A stretch of 64,000 bases of DNA from Ornithodoros turicata (lineage: Eukaryota > Arthropoda > Arachnida > Ixodida > Argasidae), in NCBI RefSeq assembly GCF_037126465.1, contig NC_088207.1:42344143-42408142 (forward strand), read 5' to 3'. A model generated the notes under the pieces. The model worked only from the letters and a program-made list of their open reading frames with translations. It ran no database searches and was not told where the DNA came from. Shown one piece after another: positions 1 through 12,673 of this stretch. The stretch's first letter is position 1. Every line of letters starts with the position of its first letter. The translations under genes were made by a program, and so were the position numbers.

Positions 1-355
1 GATGACGCGAGGTCGCACCGGGTTTTTGAGTGGCCTCCTCACTGAAAATGGATCAACAGGTGGTGACTGCCTTTAACTGTGGTGCGGCGATTTCGGTCCC
101 TAGAAGTACTTACAAATTCGGTGCCTGCCATTTTTTCAGCAGGTATTGAACATCTACCATGTGGTGCTTTTGTAGAAAGGACGCGGCATCAAATTCGTGG
201 ACATTGAGATAAGCCTCACTGTATCTCACATGATGATGAGAGAGTCTTGGGCCCTAAGCGTTAAGTAACGTTGCGAGTGCTAATCCTCTTTGAGGAGTCA
301 GTAATCTGAATTATACGTCGAACATTATTTGTATTCAACATATTACTACTACAAG
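1..355. other. Unannotated stretch
   Basis: I see no convincing gene, RNA or repeat here. Open frames are short, overlap on both strands and lack splice signals that would tie them to a gene. Confidence 0.6.
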
Positions 356-399
356 CTAAACCCGAGAGAAGGACTCTGCACTCCTTGTCTCGGGTTTAG
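356..399. repeat. Hairpin, 20-bp arms and 4-nt loop
   Basis: The arms at 356-375 and 380-399 are inverted copies with two mismatches (outer arm CTAAACCCGAG), separated by CTGC. This is compact enough to be a MITE remnant or a transcribed stem-loop. No target duplication is evident. Confidence 0.8.
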
Positions 400-2317
400 T
401 TCGCAGTCATGCACCAGCCTGTCTGCACCATTTCGCTTTTGTCGATACATATTACTACTGAGACATTTTCAACGTTATTTCCGCCTTCTTTAGCCTGATT
501 GAAGGTACTCCACGATCCCTTATTCCACTGTCAACACAGACTGAACACCACTGAAAAGGGAACCCTCCGCCTCTTCTCATGGAAATTCCAATAAGTGTTG
601 CGCGCGTTTCGTAAAAGGCTGTGGTAGGCAGGTTGGCAGCTCCGTTTCGCAACAAAGCTCTGCAGGCAGAGCACGCTTTACAGAAGGAGCCGGCAGGTTC
701 TGGCGGCGTATTGGAAGCAGTTACACGTGCAGAGGCGCAGTTTGCTTCGTTCCGGGAGAATAGAAGTAGAATTTCTTGTTCCCCGTGTATTTCAGGTGGA
801 ATCATTCAAAACTTCTTTTTGTCAACAGTATCTACTGCACTGAATTCCTTGTGCAAGTGCGCAAAAGGCAGCATCGTGACAAGCAAGCATATTGATTCAG
901 CGATCGCCCCGCAGGGCCGTGTTCGTCCATCAGTGGCTTTGTAGGGTCACTCATTTTGATTGAGTTTTGGTGCCTACTGGTCCGAGTTGACTTTTAACAT
1001 CCGTTGCAATGCAGAAATAGGCACTGGAAATTACAAAAATAATGTATACTATTGTATAATGTAAATTAATAATGTAAACTTTTGTAGCATAGTGCGAGAA
1101 ACATCCTGAAAATATTCGAGCAGTAAGTAATTCGTAACAAAACTGTCCTCTCGAACTCGCGCGTTATGAAGAGTCGAGGAAGAATGCAGATTGTAATCGT
1201 CACTGCTCAAGTTATAGAGAGTGGAAAAAACAGGAACCTGTATTTGGAACAGACGCCTATAAAAGGGGATAAAGTGTTTTCTCGTTTTTTCTGAGGTTAT
1301 GGAAGGCACGCGTTGCGTAAACTGTCGTCTCCACACGACGTTCCTCTACGTTGTACTTTTCGTTCTGTTACAGGCGTATTCGTTTGCCGACCTTACAAAA
1401 CCCGTTGACGCGTTCCCGTCCTCTGCGGTAGAAAATTATGCTGGAAAGGGAAAGGAAGCAAGAAGGAGGAAGAGCTACCGTAGCTCCGTCTACCGTTTGC
1501 GTTCCCAAAGACGCGACCGTAAGAATCCTGAAGTACAGTGCTGCCTCTGGAGGGGACAGGGGGCGAAGCAGCGACATCGTACATTCTCTCTCACGGCGAA
1601 ATAATGTCGGATGGAGGACGATGAGAATGATGCCATTTAGTGGTTCAGTGAAGCTAAACTCCTGCTCTCTGTAGCTTAATTTTGGGACATACTCGTTAAT
1701 GGTGCATCGGAGGAATGCGCTTAATATCTGCGCATTGACATTTATTGTGGTGTGATGAGGAGGACAAGGAAGAAGGAAGGTTCTGTGAGGGAGGGTGGTG
1801 ACGTTGGGGCTTCGAGCGGCCTGCCTGCGGTATGGTTCTGAGAAGACGAACTGGGAGCAGCTCGTGAACGAACAGACGCAGAACATTACATTTATGTTTC
1901 TTGTGTCAGGGGTGAAGTTGCCAAATTCGATAGTTAACGAATGTGCATTCATTGAAGGACAAAAATTCCCAAGAATTAGGGAACATAGCATTCACGAGAA
2001 AAATGCCCGTTTAAAACATTTTCGCTAGGTGACGTTGTTTCTCGTAAAGAGAATCAGTCGTAAAACTAATAACGCTTTGCTGCATGTGTGCAGCTATGAT
2101 ACCAGGTGATAATATTTGATACGACGTTCATGGAACACTGAAATGTCAGCACTGGTATAGCATATTGTAAGGCTATGGCTTTCTAAAACAACGGTTGCGC
2201 GGCTGGACCTCCGCTAAATGTTATAAAATGTATTGCGTCGTGCAAGTACATCCAGAGCTCGTTACACGAGAACAATGTGCTATGCTTGTCTATTGACAAC
2301 TGATATAACTAATGGAC
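400..2317. other. Unannotated stretch
   Basis: No recognisable gene or element. The 207-codon minus-strand frame at 1368-1991 overlaps equally open frames on the plus strand and matches no family I know, so I do not annotate it. Confidence 0.55.
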
Positions 2318-2376
2318 GGCAGATAACGAAAAGTCAGCGAGTGCGATTTGCACTCGCTGGCTCTTCGTAAACTGCC
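2318..2376. repeat. Hairpin, 27-bp arms and 5-nt loop
   Basis: Arms 2318-2344 and 2350-2376 pair with four mismatches. The inner ten base pairs (CAGCGAGTGC and its complement) are perfect around the loop GATTT. It is the first of two strong hairpins within 230 bp. Confidence 0.8.
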
Positions 2377-2476
2377 TTCCTTGGATAATTGTTTCATTGC
2401 TTGGGATTTGGTGAGGCTTAAGCGTTCTTTCCAAAATGCTAAAAAAGCTTAAGAAATCAGGCTGTTTGGTCTGACA

Positions 2477-2546
2477 TATTAAAAGCGATAAAACCCTATT
2501 GCAAGGGAACTAGCTCCCCTGCAATGGGGTTTTATCGCTTTTAATA
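2477..2546. repeat. Hairpin, 32-bp arms and 6-nt loop
   Basis: Arms 2477-2508 and 2515-2546 pair over 32 bp with two mismatches; the outer 20 bp are perfect (starting TATTAAAAGCGATAAAACCC). The loop is ACTAGC. It looks like a small foldback element. A transcript would form a long, nearly perfect stem. Confidence 0.85.
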
Positions 2547-4567
2547 CGTTCTTTTCGTCCGATATCTTGATACATCCTCTGCAATTCACGTTACAACAAC
2601 TGATGGTATTTTCTTTCTTTTAGCTTCACAATTCACTGGTACATTAAACATATGGAGTGTGTAGCTTGTCCTAGTCCCTGTCGTCGCTTGCAAAGATGAA
2701 CACGTGCAGTGTTCTGTCTCATGGGCTACACATAGATGGACGAAGCGTGACACTTTCCTCACACCATTGCCAACACGCTGCTCGGTTGCAGACCACAAAT
2801 TTCTATGCATCCAGTTGTTGCTCTCACGCTGTTGTATCTAACACAAAGTATACGTCTCAGCTTTACACGTGCACGCGCACATATGCCTGCACTTTTATGA
2901 CGCATCGCAGCATCCGTTGCCGTGACATCAGCCCCGGAAGGTAGCAACTAATGGATGACGAAGCGCTTTCGCTCACGATCCCATTATGAGGACAGTATCC
3001 ACCATCAGGAGGAGAGGACTCTAGAGACTTATTGCATGGATCAGGACGAAGCCTCGCCTTGCTCTTATATCAGCTTCCGTAACTTCTCGTTCGTCTCGAA
3101 GACGCTCATTGATAAAAGAAGACTTCTACCTCTGCGGCTAATGCTTCTAAGCTGTCACGCATACTGCTGCTTTTTTTTTTTTTCATCAGCGCGTGCTGTT
3201 CCATCATTTTACGACTGGCAGGCCATATGGTCGGTAAAGAAGGGCGCAGCGCGGAGAGAGTGGGGACTGTGATGCTGCATTGTGAAGATGAAGCTGAGAG
3301 GTAGATGGAAGAAAAGGCTATAAATAAGAACGCGGCAAGACGAAAATGATAGAGAGAAATGAAGTAGGGTTGAATAGAGAAAAAGTATGATGGATATTAA
3401 GTACTGGTACATCGAAATGAAATCAATACGCATGCTTAACCGAAACCACAATAGTACTTCAGTACATCGAACAACAAAGTTGTTGCGCGTAGCACAAACT
3501 GTATCAGTGCATGGCATGAAACATGTTGATAAATTTGCGTCAATAACACATAATAGCGCCTGTAAATTACGCTTGTCAAAAAAGAAAAATCAACGAAGAA
3601 CAAGAAAGACAAGGGAAAGAAGGCGGTCGTGTCGTCTCATTATCGAATGATTTGCTTGGCTATGCAAGCATTATATTCCCAGTTTGCGACGCGCCTTGGG
3701 TCGACTTCACGGGGAACTGTTCAGACATATGCACGGAAGCGTCTGCGTAAACCTCACTAAAAACCGAAGACAGAATGCCCTTACAGTGCACAGTGGTGAC
3801 CAATAACCAATCTCTAAGATCGGATGTCATACTAGGTTTCCGATCACTTCGCACTCCGTCTTATTTGTTGTGATAATGGGAAACAAGGATTGGACAAAGG
3901 AAACATAAGATCGGCTGGCATAAAACCAAAATCTTCGAGACGATTCCCGGTGTTGAGGACTATTTTTGCAAAATAAATAAATCAATCAAACAGTCGGAGC
4001 GTTGTCCTTGTTTGTTTGTTATAATTATTGATTCTTGCCAATAGCTTCAATATATTTCTTGTTCTTTTTTTTTTTAAAGTAAGTCCTCCACGCGGGCCAG
4101 AGAACAAGAAATAATCAGGACATGTCTCTGCACGCGGCAAACGTTCTTCGTTTCAGGACGAAAGACGGCCGTACAGATCACAGCGAAGAAGAGAGCTAAA
4201 TGTTCGCCGCCGGCGACATGACTGACGAGGCGTTTCCTAAAACGCGTCATGACGAATGCTATATTCAAAATCACGCTGGAACAACTGTCAAACTGACACA
4301 CTTCACATCGACAGACTTCTTCCGCACGTCCAACCTTTCTGCTTCTCTCTCGCGCGCGCTTTTTTCTTTCTCTCAATTCAATTTAATCCGATCTACCCTT
4401 TCCGACGACACTGAACAGCTTCCGTCAATGAGGCGCTTGCCTGAATTTTTCGATTAGGTCGCTAAATTAGAAACAAAAGCAAAAAGAAAGAGAGAGACGC
4501 ATTATACCTTGTAATCAATTACCCGAAATCACCTGAACCTTTCTAGGAAGGGTATCTGTTTATTTTT
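2547..4567. other. Unannotated stretch
   Basis: No gene recognised. It holds short homopolymer T runs near 3170 and 4068. The overlapping open frames between 2586 and 3650 lie on both strands with no splice support. Confidence 0.55.
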
Positions 4568-4885
4568 AGCGACACCATAGGCGCCGACTGCGGGGGGGCG
4601 CGGGGGCCCTTGCCCCCCCCCCCCGGAACATGAACTAGGGGGGCTAAGAGACTGACACCAACCTTTGGGGCTCGGCGCGCCCGGGTCAAAAGAGCGAAGA
4701 ATCACCAACCCCAAAAAATACATCTTGCAATTTGTAAAATATGTATCCGCCACCATACTCATTATCACAGTAGAAGGTGAGGCGAAGAAACACAGAGGAT
4801 GACACAACACATAGCCTGAATTTCGCCCAAAGCAATCAGATCAATGAAACGAAGCAGTCGAAAAGGTACCAGCAGCTGCCAGTGA

Positions 4886-4952
4886 GGTGTAACGGTAGGA
4901 TCTTCGGAACGCATACCCGTTGGGAGCGGGTTCAACTCCCGCTGCTCCATTT
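4886..4952 (+). pseudogene. tRNA-like segment (SINE head or tRNA pseudogene)
   Basis: An A-box-like stretch (GGTGTAACGGTAGGA) is followed by a perfect T-arm, GGGAGCGGGTTCAACTCCCG, containing a good B box (GGTTCAACTCC). The 5' acceptor strand does not pair with the 3' side, so this is not a working tRNA. It lies inside the hAT element. Confidence 0.45.
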
Positions 4953-5214
4953 CATTGACCATATTCATTATATTGCGCGCATTTCGGGTCAAACACCGAG
5001 GGTTCAATGCATTTTGTTCCTTTCGCACTCAGTTTTCAAAGGAGCCTCAGCGTAATGCCTTCACTTGTGCACATGTTCACTGTTTACGTTCTCTCTGTTT
5101 CTTCTTCTTCTTTTTTTCTGTTCTTACTTCCTCTTATTTCTATACCAGTTCTGCATACATCATAGGATCAAGCCAGAGTGTGTGATTCTTCAGCTTTAGT
5201 TTTGTGTTTTTCAT

Positions 5215-5385
5215 TTTTCTTTTCCTTTTCTTTCCTTCTTTTTGTTTTCTTCTTTTCTTTGCCTTCTTTGTCTTCCCCCTTTCACTTTTTTTTTTAATTA
5301 ACAAGCCATCCAACATCCATCTGGCTTACGTTTCCATTCTTTTTTTTTTCTTAATAAACATATCCCCCCCCCCCCCCAGCCAGAG
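5215..5385 (-). repeat. GATATGTTTA interspersed repeat, copy 1
   Basis: Read on the minus strand it starts with a G run, then GGATATGTTTATTAAG, an A-rich stretch, GGATGGCTTGTTAATT and another A-rich stretch. The same order (G run, GATATGTTTA, A-rich, CGGCTTGCTATTC, A-rich) recurs at 15595, 24065 and 48567, and in part at 37355. It has no coding potential. Confidence 0.6.
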
Positions 5386-5525
5386 TACTTAGTTCGCGGT
5401 GCGACCTTGCCCCCCCCCCCCCCCCCCCCGGGAAAATGAAAACTCTCCGCCTCTGAGCGACACCATCGCGTGTGGCTGCACACATGCCGGTTGCTTCCGT
5501 TCGCTGAACAGTTCCCGTGTTGGCG

Positions 5526-5650
5526 TACACTCTTAAAGCAGAACTTCACCGCGAAGCACGCTCCTAGCTCACCATCATCTCAAATGACATTGTTCTCTCC
5601 CGTAGTTTGTTTTGGTGAAACTGGGAGGCGTAGCAGGAATGCGAGGTCTT
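5526..5650 (+). repeat. GAACTTCACCGC repeat family, copy 1
   Basis: The stretch from CTTAAAGCAGAACTTCACC to GGGAGGCG aligns with 59683-59870 and 43641-43800. Shared blocks include CTTCACCGC, AGCAC(G/A)CTCCTAG, ATGACAT and GGGAGGCG. This copy is truncated before the AAAAAGGCG hairpin seen in the others. Confidence 0.65.
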
Positions 5651-5732
5651 GAAGCAAAGGAAGCATGCGGTGTACCACCGCCCTTTTACTCTCGGCAAGG
5701 TGCTGGGCCCCCGGTCCAGTCCCGCTGATATA

Positions 5733-5947
5733 CAGGGTGTTTTCTCTAACGTGTCCAGAAATTATATTTAAAGCTAGCGATAAAAGAAAAGCAAGCGGTA
5801 CTTTTCTGCTACTTGAGTAAGAAACAGGTACTGCTTCACTAGTAGTATGCACCTGTTTCTTAGTCAAGTAGCTGAAAAGTAGCTCTCGTTTTTCTTTTAT
5901 CGTTGGCTTTAAATAAAATTTCTGGACACGTTAGGGCAAACAACCTG
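5733..5947. mobile_element. Palindromic MITE with CAGGGTG ends
   Basis: The left end TACAGGGTGTTTTCTCTAAC mirrors the right end, and the inverted arms run inward through CGTGTCCAGAAATT and TTTAAAGC to the GAAACAGGT stem. A TA dinucleotide flanks each side. The CAGGGTG terminus and TA target fit a Tc1/mariner-type MITE; the 878-bp element at 32585 has a similar end. It is about 215 bp long and non-coding. Confidence 0.75.
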
Positions 5948-5954
5948 TATATCA

Positions 5955-7329
5955 AGGTCTCCGTCACTTTTGGGAGTTTCTGTCATCAACCGGCCTCTCT
6001 ACCATGCTTTGTTCGCCTTAACTGCCGTCTCCACCGCCATCCTTTATTATCTACAATTGGCACTGGGGCAGCACCCAGCCTGCTGGCCGGCATCAGCCGC
6101 ATCTCATCATCATTTCATCACGCAAATCACCTACAATAGGTATTACGTGAGCGACAGTAACCGGGACATGGTGGTGGTGGTGGTGGTTGGTAAAATAACA
6201 AGGGGAGGTTGAATTCGCGCAAGCGAATTCTGCTACCCCAAAAAAAGAAAGACGGTACACCCCAAAGCAGAAAAGAAAAAAGAAAGGGACATCTTTTTCT
6301 CCTTGAGGGCATTAAAGTGTATTGTGCTTATGTGACCCAGTTGACTTAGTGAACTTAGTCAACTTGACTCGAGCTTATTACGTTTTTATTTTTATTTTTG
6401 TTGTTTCTCTTTCGTTTCGTATTTTTTATGCTGTATTTTGAACTGATGTTGTTTCACCACCGCTTAGGCCAATGGCTGTTGGTGGGCAGAGTAAGTATAT
6501 AAATAAATATTTTTTTTATGTTTGTGTGTGTGTGTGTGACATTTATGCAGTTACATCAATTATCGTTACTTAATTAACATAACATTAAGTAATTGTCACA
6601 GAAAGGCCTACGCCACGCGCTAACGTTATCATGTTAATGTAATTGAGACTTCGTGTTGTGTCTGTCCCTTCGTGTTCCCTAGTCTCGGGGTTTTTACATT
6701 ATGCATCATGTTAATGTGTTACGTGGTACAGTTCTGTTTCAAGAGTGTACAGTCCCTCCTGTCAAGGCTACACTTCAGCCTTTTTCTTTTTTTCTATTTA
6801 TTTCTCCTTCACGTTGATATCTGCCAGCAGGATACATCTCTCAGAGCTCTGACTCGAATACACTCAATACGCGTTATGCTGGTATGCGTTATGCTACCAA
6901 CATCATTCCACATAAGCACCGATGCGGGCTCATTAAATATCGCACCGGAGGAGGATAGAACACGCGATGCAAACGCCGGAGGAATTCAGTCGCGACTTTT
7001 TGTACACGCCATGAGGGCACCACTGCAGAAACGAAAGTAAAAGTCGTCAATGCATGGAGCGGTATCAATATGCCAGACGTGACCGGATATGAAAAGCGGT
7101 TGGAACAGAGCACCCCGACGTGATCCGATGTTTCAATAAGACTCGCTTATTTTTCGTTTTCGTGCTTCCTCGTGCCATTCTAAACGAAGGCATTAAAACA
7201 GTTGGTATTTTTAAAAAAAGTCAAATTATGGTTTCCAAGGACACGCTTAAGGACAAATCATGCTCAGTGAAATGAAGCGATTGGCTCCACGGAAAGTCAG
7301 GCTTCAGCACGGATCTATGTTTAATACCA
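5955..7329. other. Unannotated stretch with microsatellites
   Basis: It holds a (GGT)n run near 6170-6188, a (GT)n run near 6522-6538 and an A-rich tract near 6240-6290. No gene is recognisable. Confidence 0.55.
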
Positions 7330-7581
7330 GCTCCCGTGGCTCAGTGGTTAGCGTGCTGGCCATGTCACGTCGAGACTGGGAGGTACCCGGGTTCGAATCC
7401 CGGCGCCGGCTGTGCTGTCTGGGGTTTTTCCTGGGTTTTCCTCAGACGCTTTCAGACATATGTCGGCACAGTTCCCTTAGAAGTCGGCCCAGGACGCACA
7501 TTCCCCCAGGGCGTGAGTCGTGACGTTGCCCACATACGTGAGGCCGACAACGGCAAGCCCTATCACCACCACCACCACCAT
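7330..7581 (+). mobile_element. SINE-A, full-length tRNA-derived SINE
   Basis: The head has a good A box (TGGCTCAGTGG, 7337-7347) and a perfect B box (GGTTCGAATCC, 7390-7400) with tRNA-like spacing, the internal RNA polymerase III promoter of SINEs. The body contains GGCACAGTTCCCTTAGAAGT and GTGACGTTGCCCAC, and it ends in a (CAC)n tail. Related copies or pieces lie at 18127, 20560, 26826, 32435, 50098 and 63046. This is the most complete copy and the reference for the family here. Confidence 0.85.
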
Positions 7582-10500
7582 CTATGTTTAATTGCATGCA
7601 AATAGATGTGTCTGGAGGAGTAAATCGCGGATTTATTGCACAAAGTTCTCCAGCACCCCGTAAAAAAGACAATTTCCGCTCTGAAGAAACCTCTTTTCCT
7701 CCTTTTTTTCTCTCTCTTTCTCAAATATATCCCTCCCCCCTCATCCCTCCTTTCCTGATCTGTTACAAATAGCAAGGGGTACGCATATCTGTATAAATTT
7801 GAAAGACAGTTGGAACTGGGTGTTATGCGATAAGATTTCTCGAGTGCATGCCAATCCACTATTCGCAACTACAAAAGAGAGAGAAAAAGGCAAATAACTG
7901 GACCGTACTAAATTTAAAAGAAAGAAAAATAGAAAAAGGAGTCCTCATCCGACGAATTCAACGACTCCCTAAAACGCATTGGAACACGACTATATATGAG
8001 TGATCATAAACAGAAACTCAAGTTGGCATCTTGGAGTCACGCATCATCGCCTATAGAGTAACCAACCGTCTTCAGCTATCAGATCACGTCCACATCAACG
8101 TGCAACAAATCCTGGAGCAACTTTCCCCATCCCCCTTTTTGTTTACGCTGCTTCACTCCCCCTGTACCGTCTCCGTGGCCTTTCTACGAAGTGCGCTGGA
8201 GTTCGTACCGTCACACGTTATCATCATCAACTCACCCAAACGGACTTTACTTCGCCAACTAAGCTGCCGGGCCCCATCTATCATAACGTACCACGGAGCA
8301 CAAAAATGTCCGTGCACTTCAGGATTAAACTCGTGCGGTTGGTCGGTCAGTCCCCTCTCGCTCTTACGCTCCGTTCCTACACCGTCCGAGGCCTCCGCCG
8401 TCCGCTTGATAAAATGGCTGCGTTCAGTGGTGCGTTGCTTCCGACATCGACGTCATCAATCTCGCGGTGGCTTTCATAATCCTACGGGAACAAAGCATCT
8501 GCCCCTCCTTCCCCAGAAGAGAGCAAAAGAGACTCCCGAAAAATGGAAACGAGAGCCTCTTGTTTATTCGTGGCGGCTGCTGTATGAAAAGAAACCGTTT
8601 TTACTTCTTTTTTTTTTTTTTTTTTTGTACAAGCTGTACGATGATGGTTCTTTGTCAATGCTACACAATGGAGGGAGGGTTGAAGAACCGAAAAGAAAGA
8701 GAAAGTTGAAAAGAAAGTTAAAAGGGGGTAAAAGCTTAGGTTACGTAACCTGGGAAGGAGTGAAGGTTCTACTGTCGTAGGTGGGAGGGAGGGAGAGAGT
8801 GGGAAAGAGAAAGAAGGTAATCTTGGGCACACGAGCGGGTCTGCTTACCTATAGACTGGCGACGACCCGTTACTTGAGGGGGAGGGAAACGGGAAGGAGC
8901 AACGGTGGATTGAAGCACATAACCTCACGTCGGTGGACGGCCCCACCCTGAGTCTTTTGCTTCAATTAACCTTCACCGGGTCGATAGACTTTCAACGACA
9001 TTTTCCAGCAGTAGCGAGGCAGCCAGCATTGGTTAACCTTTCCTAACGAAATCCTCCTAACGAAACAACCACTTCACACCACAATGGAGGTAGCCACGGG
9101 ATTGGATCCCCATCTCTGGTTGTCAGGGGAATTCAAGAAAGCCATCACATGTAATGACTGTTTGAATCACACAATGCCATCAATGTTTACGTACATACTA
9201 CCGCTTGACGTGTTGTGTCGTTGAGGAAAAAACAGGGCGAGGTAAGATTATATCACAGTTAAAAAAGAAAAGAAAAGGGTCGCAGCAGCCACCCAAATGA
9301 CTTCTCTCTCGCCCAGGAACTTCACGTACGTTTCCAGCAAGAGGTACTTAAATATGTATGCTCTTTCTGCAGCGACACCGACGTACGCCGAATATTTATC
9401 TCGACACTTCCCCCGCGAGCCCCGCAGGGCTACAGTTCTGCTTGAAGCTGCTTTTGGGGAGACGTGTGGCGACCAAAGCAAACGGACCTTTCGACGAGAG
9501 AAGGGGGCCAATATATTCTCTCGACCGCGCTGTCGAGCACCGGAAAGCATGCGGGCCACGTCTCCTGTTAACATCTCTCGCGGGGCACAGATCGCTCGAC
9601 TGAGGATACCCGAGTGATCATTGGATTCGCACAGAGAGGAGTGCATCACGGCGGAGGCTTTGCTGTAAGAGATTCGTACGGAGAAGCAGTTTGAGAGAGT
9701 CTTCGTGTACGAGACGTTCCCTCTCGGTTTCGGAAACCAGGGAAGTCCTTTGTTGCGTGCGCAGAAATTGAAGTATATAGCTTCGGATTTCTCGAAGCAT
9801 GAGGGCCTATGATTTGTTGGGTTTGCTTTTGTTGTTGTTGCTGTATTTTTGTAGTAATGAGAAAACGTGTTGTACTAAAGCGATTTATGGTACCGCAGTC
9901 AGCTTGCCTTTTGTCTGGAGTCGACGATTTGCACCTGGTCAAATATTTCCAAACGTTCTCTCTCGGACGAATAGCTTTGCGAAGGCGCATAATACCCAGA
10001 AAAAAAAAAAGAAAAGAAAAGAACTTATGTCGCTGCCTTGCGCTGATGTGTGCTTTTGGCTTCTGAGAACGTGAAGGCGTAGGCGTGACAAGGTGTACAA
10101 CGACATGACACCGTTAAAAAAAATCTGCCAGTAGTTTTAATTTTTTATTTTGTTCCTTTGACCCAAACGACGGAAGAGTGTTTTTTATGCATGCTCAATA
10201 CAGCGCAGAGACGTCACTCGAAAAAAAAAAAAAGAAAAGAAAAGGTAGTAGAAAAACATCTTTTTCCGGATGGTTACATCACTACCCCCTACCCGGAACT
10301 AAGTGACCACCGATAGATATAGACACGCACATACTCGTATGCAGTTGCACAAAAAAGCAACAGTTTTCCTCAGTTTGAATGGCGATCTTTCTTTTGCTTG
10401 TATATGCTCAAGTATCGCAATACCGTAGCACCACAGTTCCTCGCCCGTAGAACGGCACCTAGAAACAGAAAAGAGCCAACGGGGAAATCGCATTGTTCTT

Positions 10501-11599
10501 CTTGGCGTATATCTGTGTTTGCGCGGGCTCGCAGCGCTATCGCAAGGCGCGGCACCGTCGTTGTCCGGTTAAGAACCAGCATAAATACTCGCTATTGCTT
10601 CCTTGTCGGAGAAACGGCTAGATAGCCGCCGTTCGAAGGCAGCGATGGAAGCCTTCCTGGTCATACATTTGTTTTCTAGGAGTAGAATTGAAAGCCGCGC
10701 GGAAAGAAGAAGAAAAAAGACGACGACGTAGGGAGAATGGACGCTTGGAAAAGCGATCCTCCGGAAAATCATACGGCCATAGGTCACGGGAGTGCTGCAG
10801 AAATAAAGGCCGACATCTTTCACCCCATGTCTAGTACAGTGATCAGATAGAGACTAAATCAGCCGAATGATTCGATGCTGTCGATAAGGGATCCCAATGA
10901 CACGGAAATGCTGTTATCGGAGGGACCGGCCTCGGCGAGTCAGTTGGTGGGGCGTGTCCGCCTAAAGGTTCCGCAAGGTTGCGATCCCTGTCGAGGATGC
11001 CTGCAGGACACGAGCTGCTCCGTCCCAATGTATTTCCTAAGGAACACATTTTATGCTTTTTCTCGGTAACCACCGCGCAGATTTTAACGCGGGTGGTTTC
11101 ACTATAAAGAGGAAGACGAGATAAATTCGATGACGTTTATACATTTCTGATACATGTCGTATGTATTTTACGCCGACGTCACGAATGTGAAAAGAAATGC
11201 ACAATTTTTCTCGTCCCTCTTGGACAGGTTTTTAATAGACTTCTATAGCGATTTCGAAAAAGACTTCCCATTTACTTTCCCTCGAAATATTTCAGGAATC
11301 GATAGACACCAAATTTATATGTTTAGCACCTTTCGTTTTTATAAAAGAAAGCATGAAGTATGAGCACACATACACACCGACTGAAAGCCCAGTGAACCAT
11401 GTCACTCTGTGGCGCCATCTGGTGACGCAAAAGAGAAACCGCGCGGACCGTATCCATCCGCCGAGTAAGCGGTGCGCATGCGCAGCATAGTGCTGGCTCG
11501 TATGGGTGGCGTGGGGGTGTGGATGACATGCTGGTTCCTGAATCCTCTCTCTCTCTCTCTCTCTTCGCATTACTTTCATGGCCCACTGACATAGGGCAT
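7582..11599. other. Unannotated stretch, no supported gene
   Basis: The longest open frame (8031-8780 plus) begins with TTG and runs through a homopolymer T tract that gives a phenylalanine block, so it is not credible. The opposing frames at 9248-9649 cover the same DNA on both strands. Low-complexity A and T runs are common. I see no repeat family here. Confidence 0.5.
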
Positions 11600-11790
11600 G
11601 ACCTTGGGTGACGTGAAATAGGGTGCGCCGTGTGCTGCGATTTGTTTCGGGGAACGAGATACCACTGATAACGTGAACGTTAAAGAACCCTGAGGTACGC
11701 GAAATTAATCTAAATACTGACCACTGTGACGTCGCTCATTATCATAGTCCTCCCGCGACGTAAAGCCATACGAATTATCAATTATTATGT
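11600..11790 (+). mobile_element. SINE-B, 5'-truncated
   Basis: The body GTGAACGTTAAAGAACCCTG, then AGGT, CGCTCATTATCAT and CCCGCGACGTAAA match the 3' part of the full SINE at 42338-42577. The tRNA head is missing. The GTTAAAGAACCC block is typical of Ruka-like tick SINEs, as I recall them. Confidence 0.65.
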
Positions 11791-12571
11791 TACCGAAATA
11801 AGGGAGGAGGTCAGGAGGACCACGACATAGATCCTCACGCCAGCGAAAATATGCGGAGAAGTGGAAATTTCCGGAGCAATGAAAAAATGACGTTTCAAAT
11901 TACATTCCAAGGGAAAAAGAGAAAGAAAGAAGTTCTTTTGGAAAAAAAAAAAAAACGACTTTATTTTGTGACTATGAATTGGTTCGCGAAGGTTGGTAGT
12001 GCAGGCAACGGACAAAGATGTGCTCTAGGTCTTCTAGACCGCCGCGGTGACGGCCATCTGGGAGAGCCAACTTGTTTCACGCGGTAATGCCACTGAGCCG
12101 TAAAAGACGCATTGAGTCGCATCCGACGAAATAATGCAGCGTCTTGACGAGAAGTGTTTCGTGGCATACGGAAAACGAGCGTTGGATCAACTCTAGTAAG
12201 CGTAGATAGGGGGGGGGGGATGTCACTCGTCCATTGGTGGCAAACCAGGGGTGCCACTAGAGGTCGAAAGATGTACCGACCGTCTCCTCGCAGCAGTGCA
12301 ATACTCGTCCGTCTCCGAGATGAGAGAGAGCTGCTTCTGCGACGCTGCCAGCCTGTGCATTCCCCGCGACACCACAATGGGCTGGAACTCACTGGAGAAC
12401 CAGCCGAAGTGAAGAACCGGGGACTAGATTAACTGCCACAACCATTGGACTTTTCCGGGACTAAATACATAGATGTTTACGCGACGTTTAGGGGCTATTT
12501 GCAGTGTTGGAGAGTAAATTTCAGGGTCAGGAGACTAAAATGAGGAGTAACTGTAATCTGGTGAACTATAT

Positions 12572-12673
12572 CCCAAGCAGCACAACATCTTGTCCGAATA
12601 TTGGACCAATATTGGCTGTGCCAATATCGCCAATATTGGTCCATTATTGGGCCAATATGTTGTGTCACTTGGG
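12572..12673. mobile_element. Palindromic MITE, CCCAAG ends
   Basis: The ends CCCAAGCAGCACAACAT and ATGTTGTGTCACTTGGG are inverted repeats. The interior carries TTGGACCAATATTGG and its complement. The whole element is about 102 bp and can fold completely. No coding content. Confidence 0.7.

Larger units (their letters stand above)
4568..5463. mobile_element. Non-autonomous hAT-type element, CATAGGCG family
   Basis: The element body is 4576-5455, bounded by an exact 8-bp direct repeat AGCGACAC at 4568-4575 and 5456-5463. The left end is CATAGGCG and the right end is CGCCTCTG, an inverted repeat with one mismatch. An 8-bp duplication is the hallmark of hAT insertions. Both ends match the ends of the smaller element at 53105-53416, but in the opposite orientation: the GGAGAGTTTTCA and GCGCCG(A/G)CTGC subterminal blocks and the G/C runs are shared. 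No transposase frame is present. It carries a tRNA-like segment and a minus-strand copy of the GATATGTTTA repeat. Confidence 0.82.

Noticed and set aside
1368..1991. 207-codon minus-strand frame
   Set aside because: The same DNA is open on the plus strand in several pieces, and the product resembles no family.
8031..8780. 249-codon open frame, the longest outside transposons apart from the LINE
   Set aside because: It starts with TTG, includes a homopolymer T run read as phenylalanine, ends in a purine-rich lysine/arginine stretch, and has no domain or splice support.
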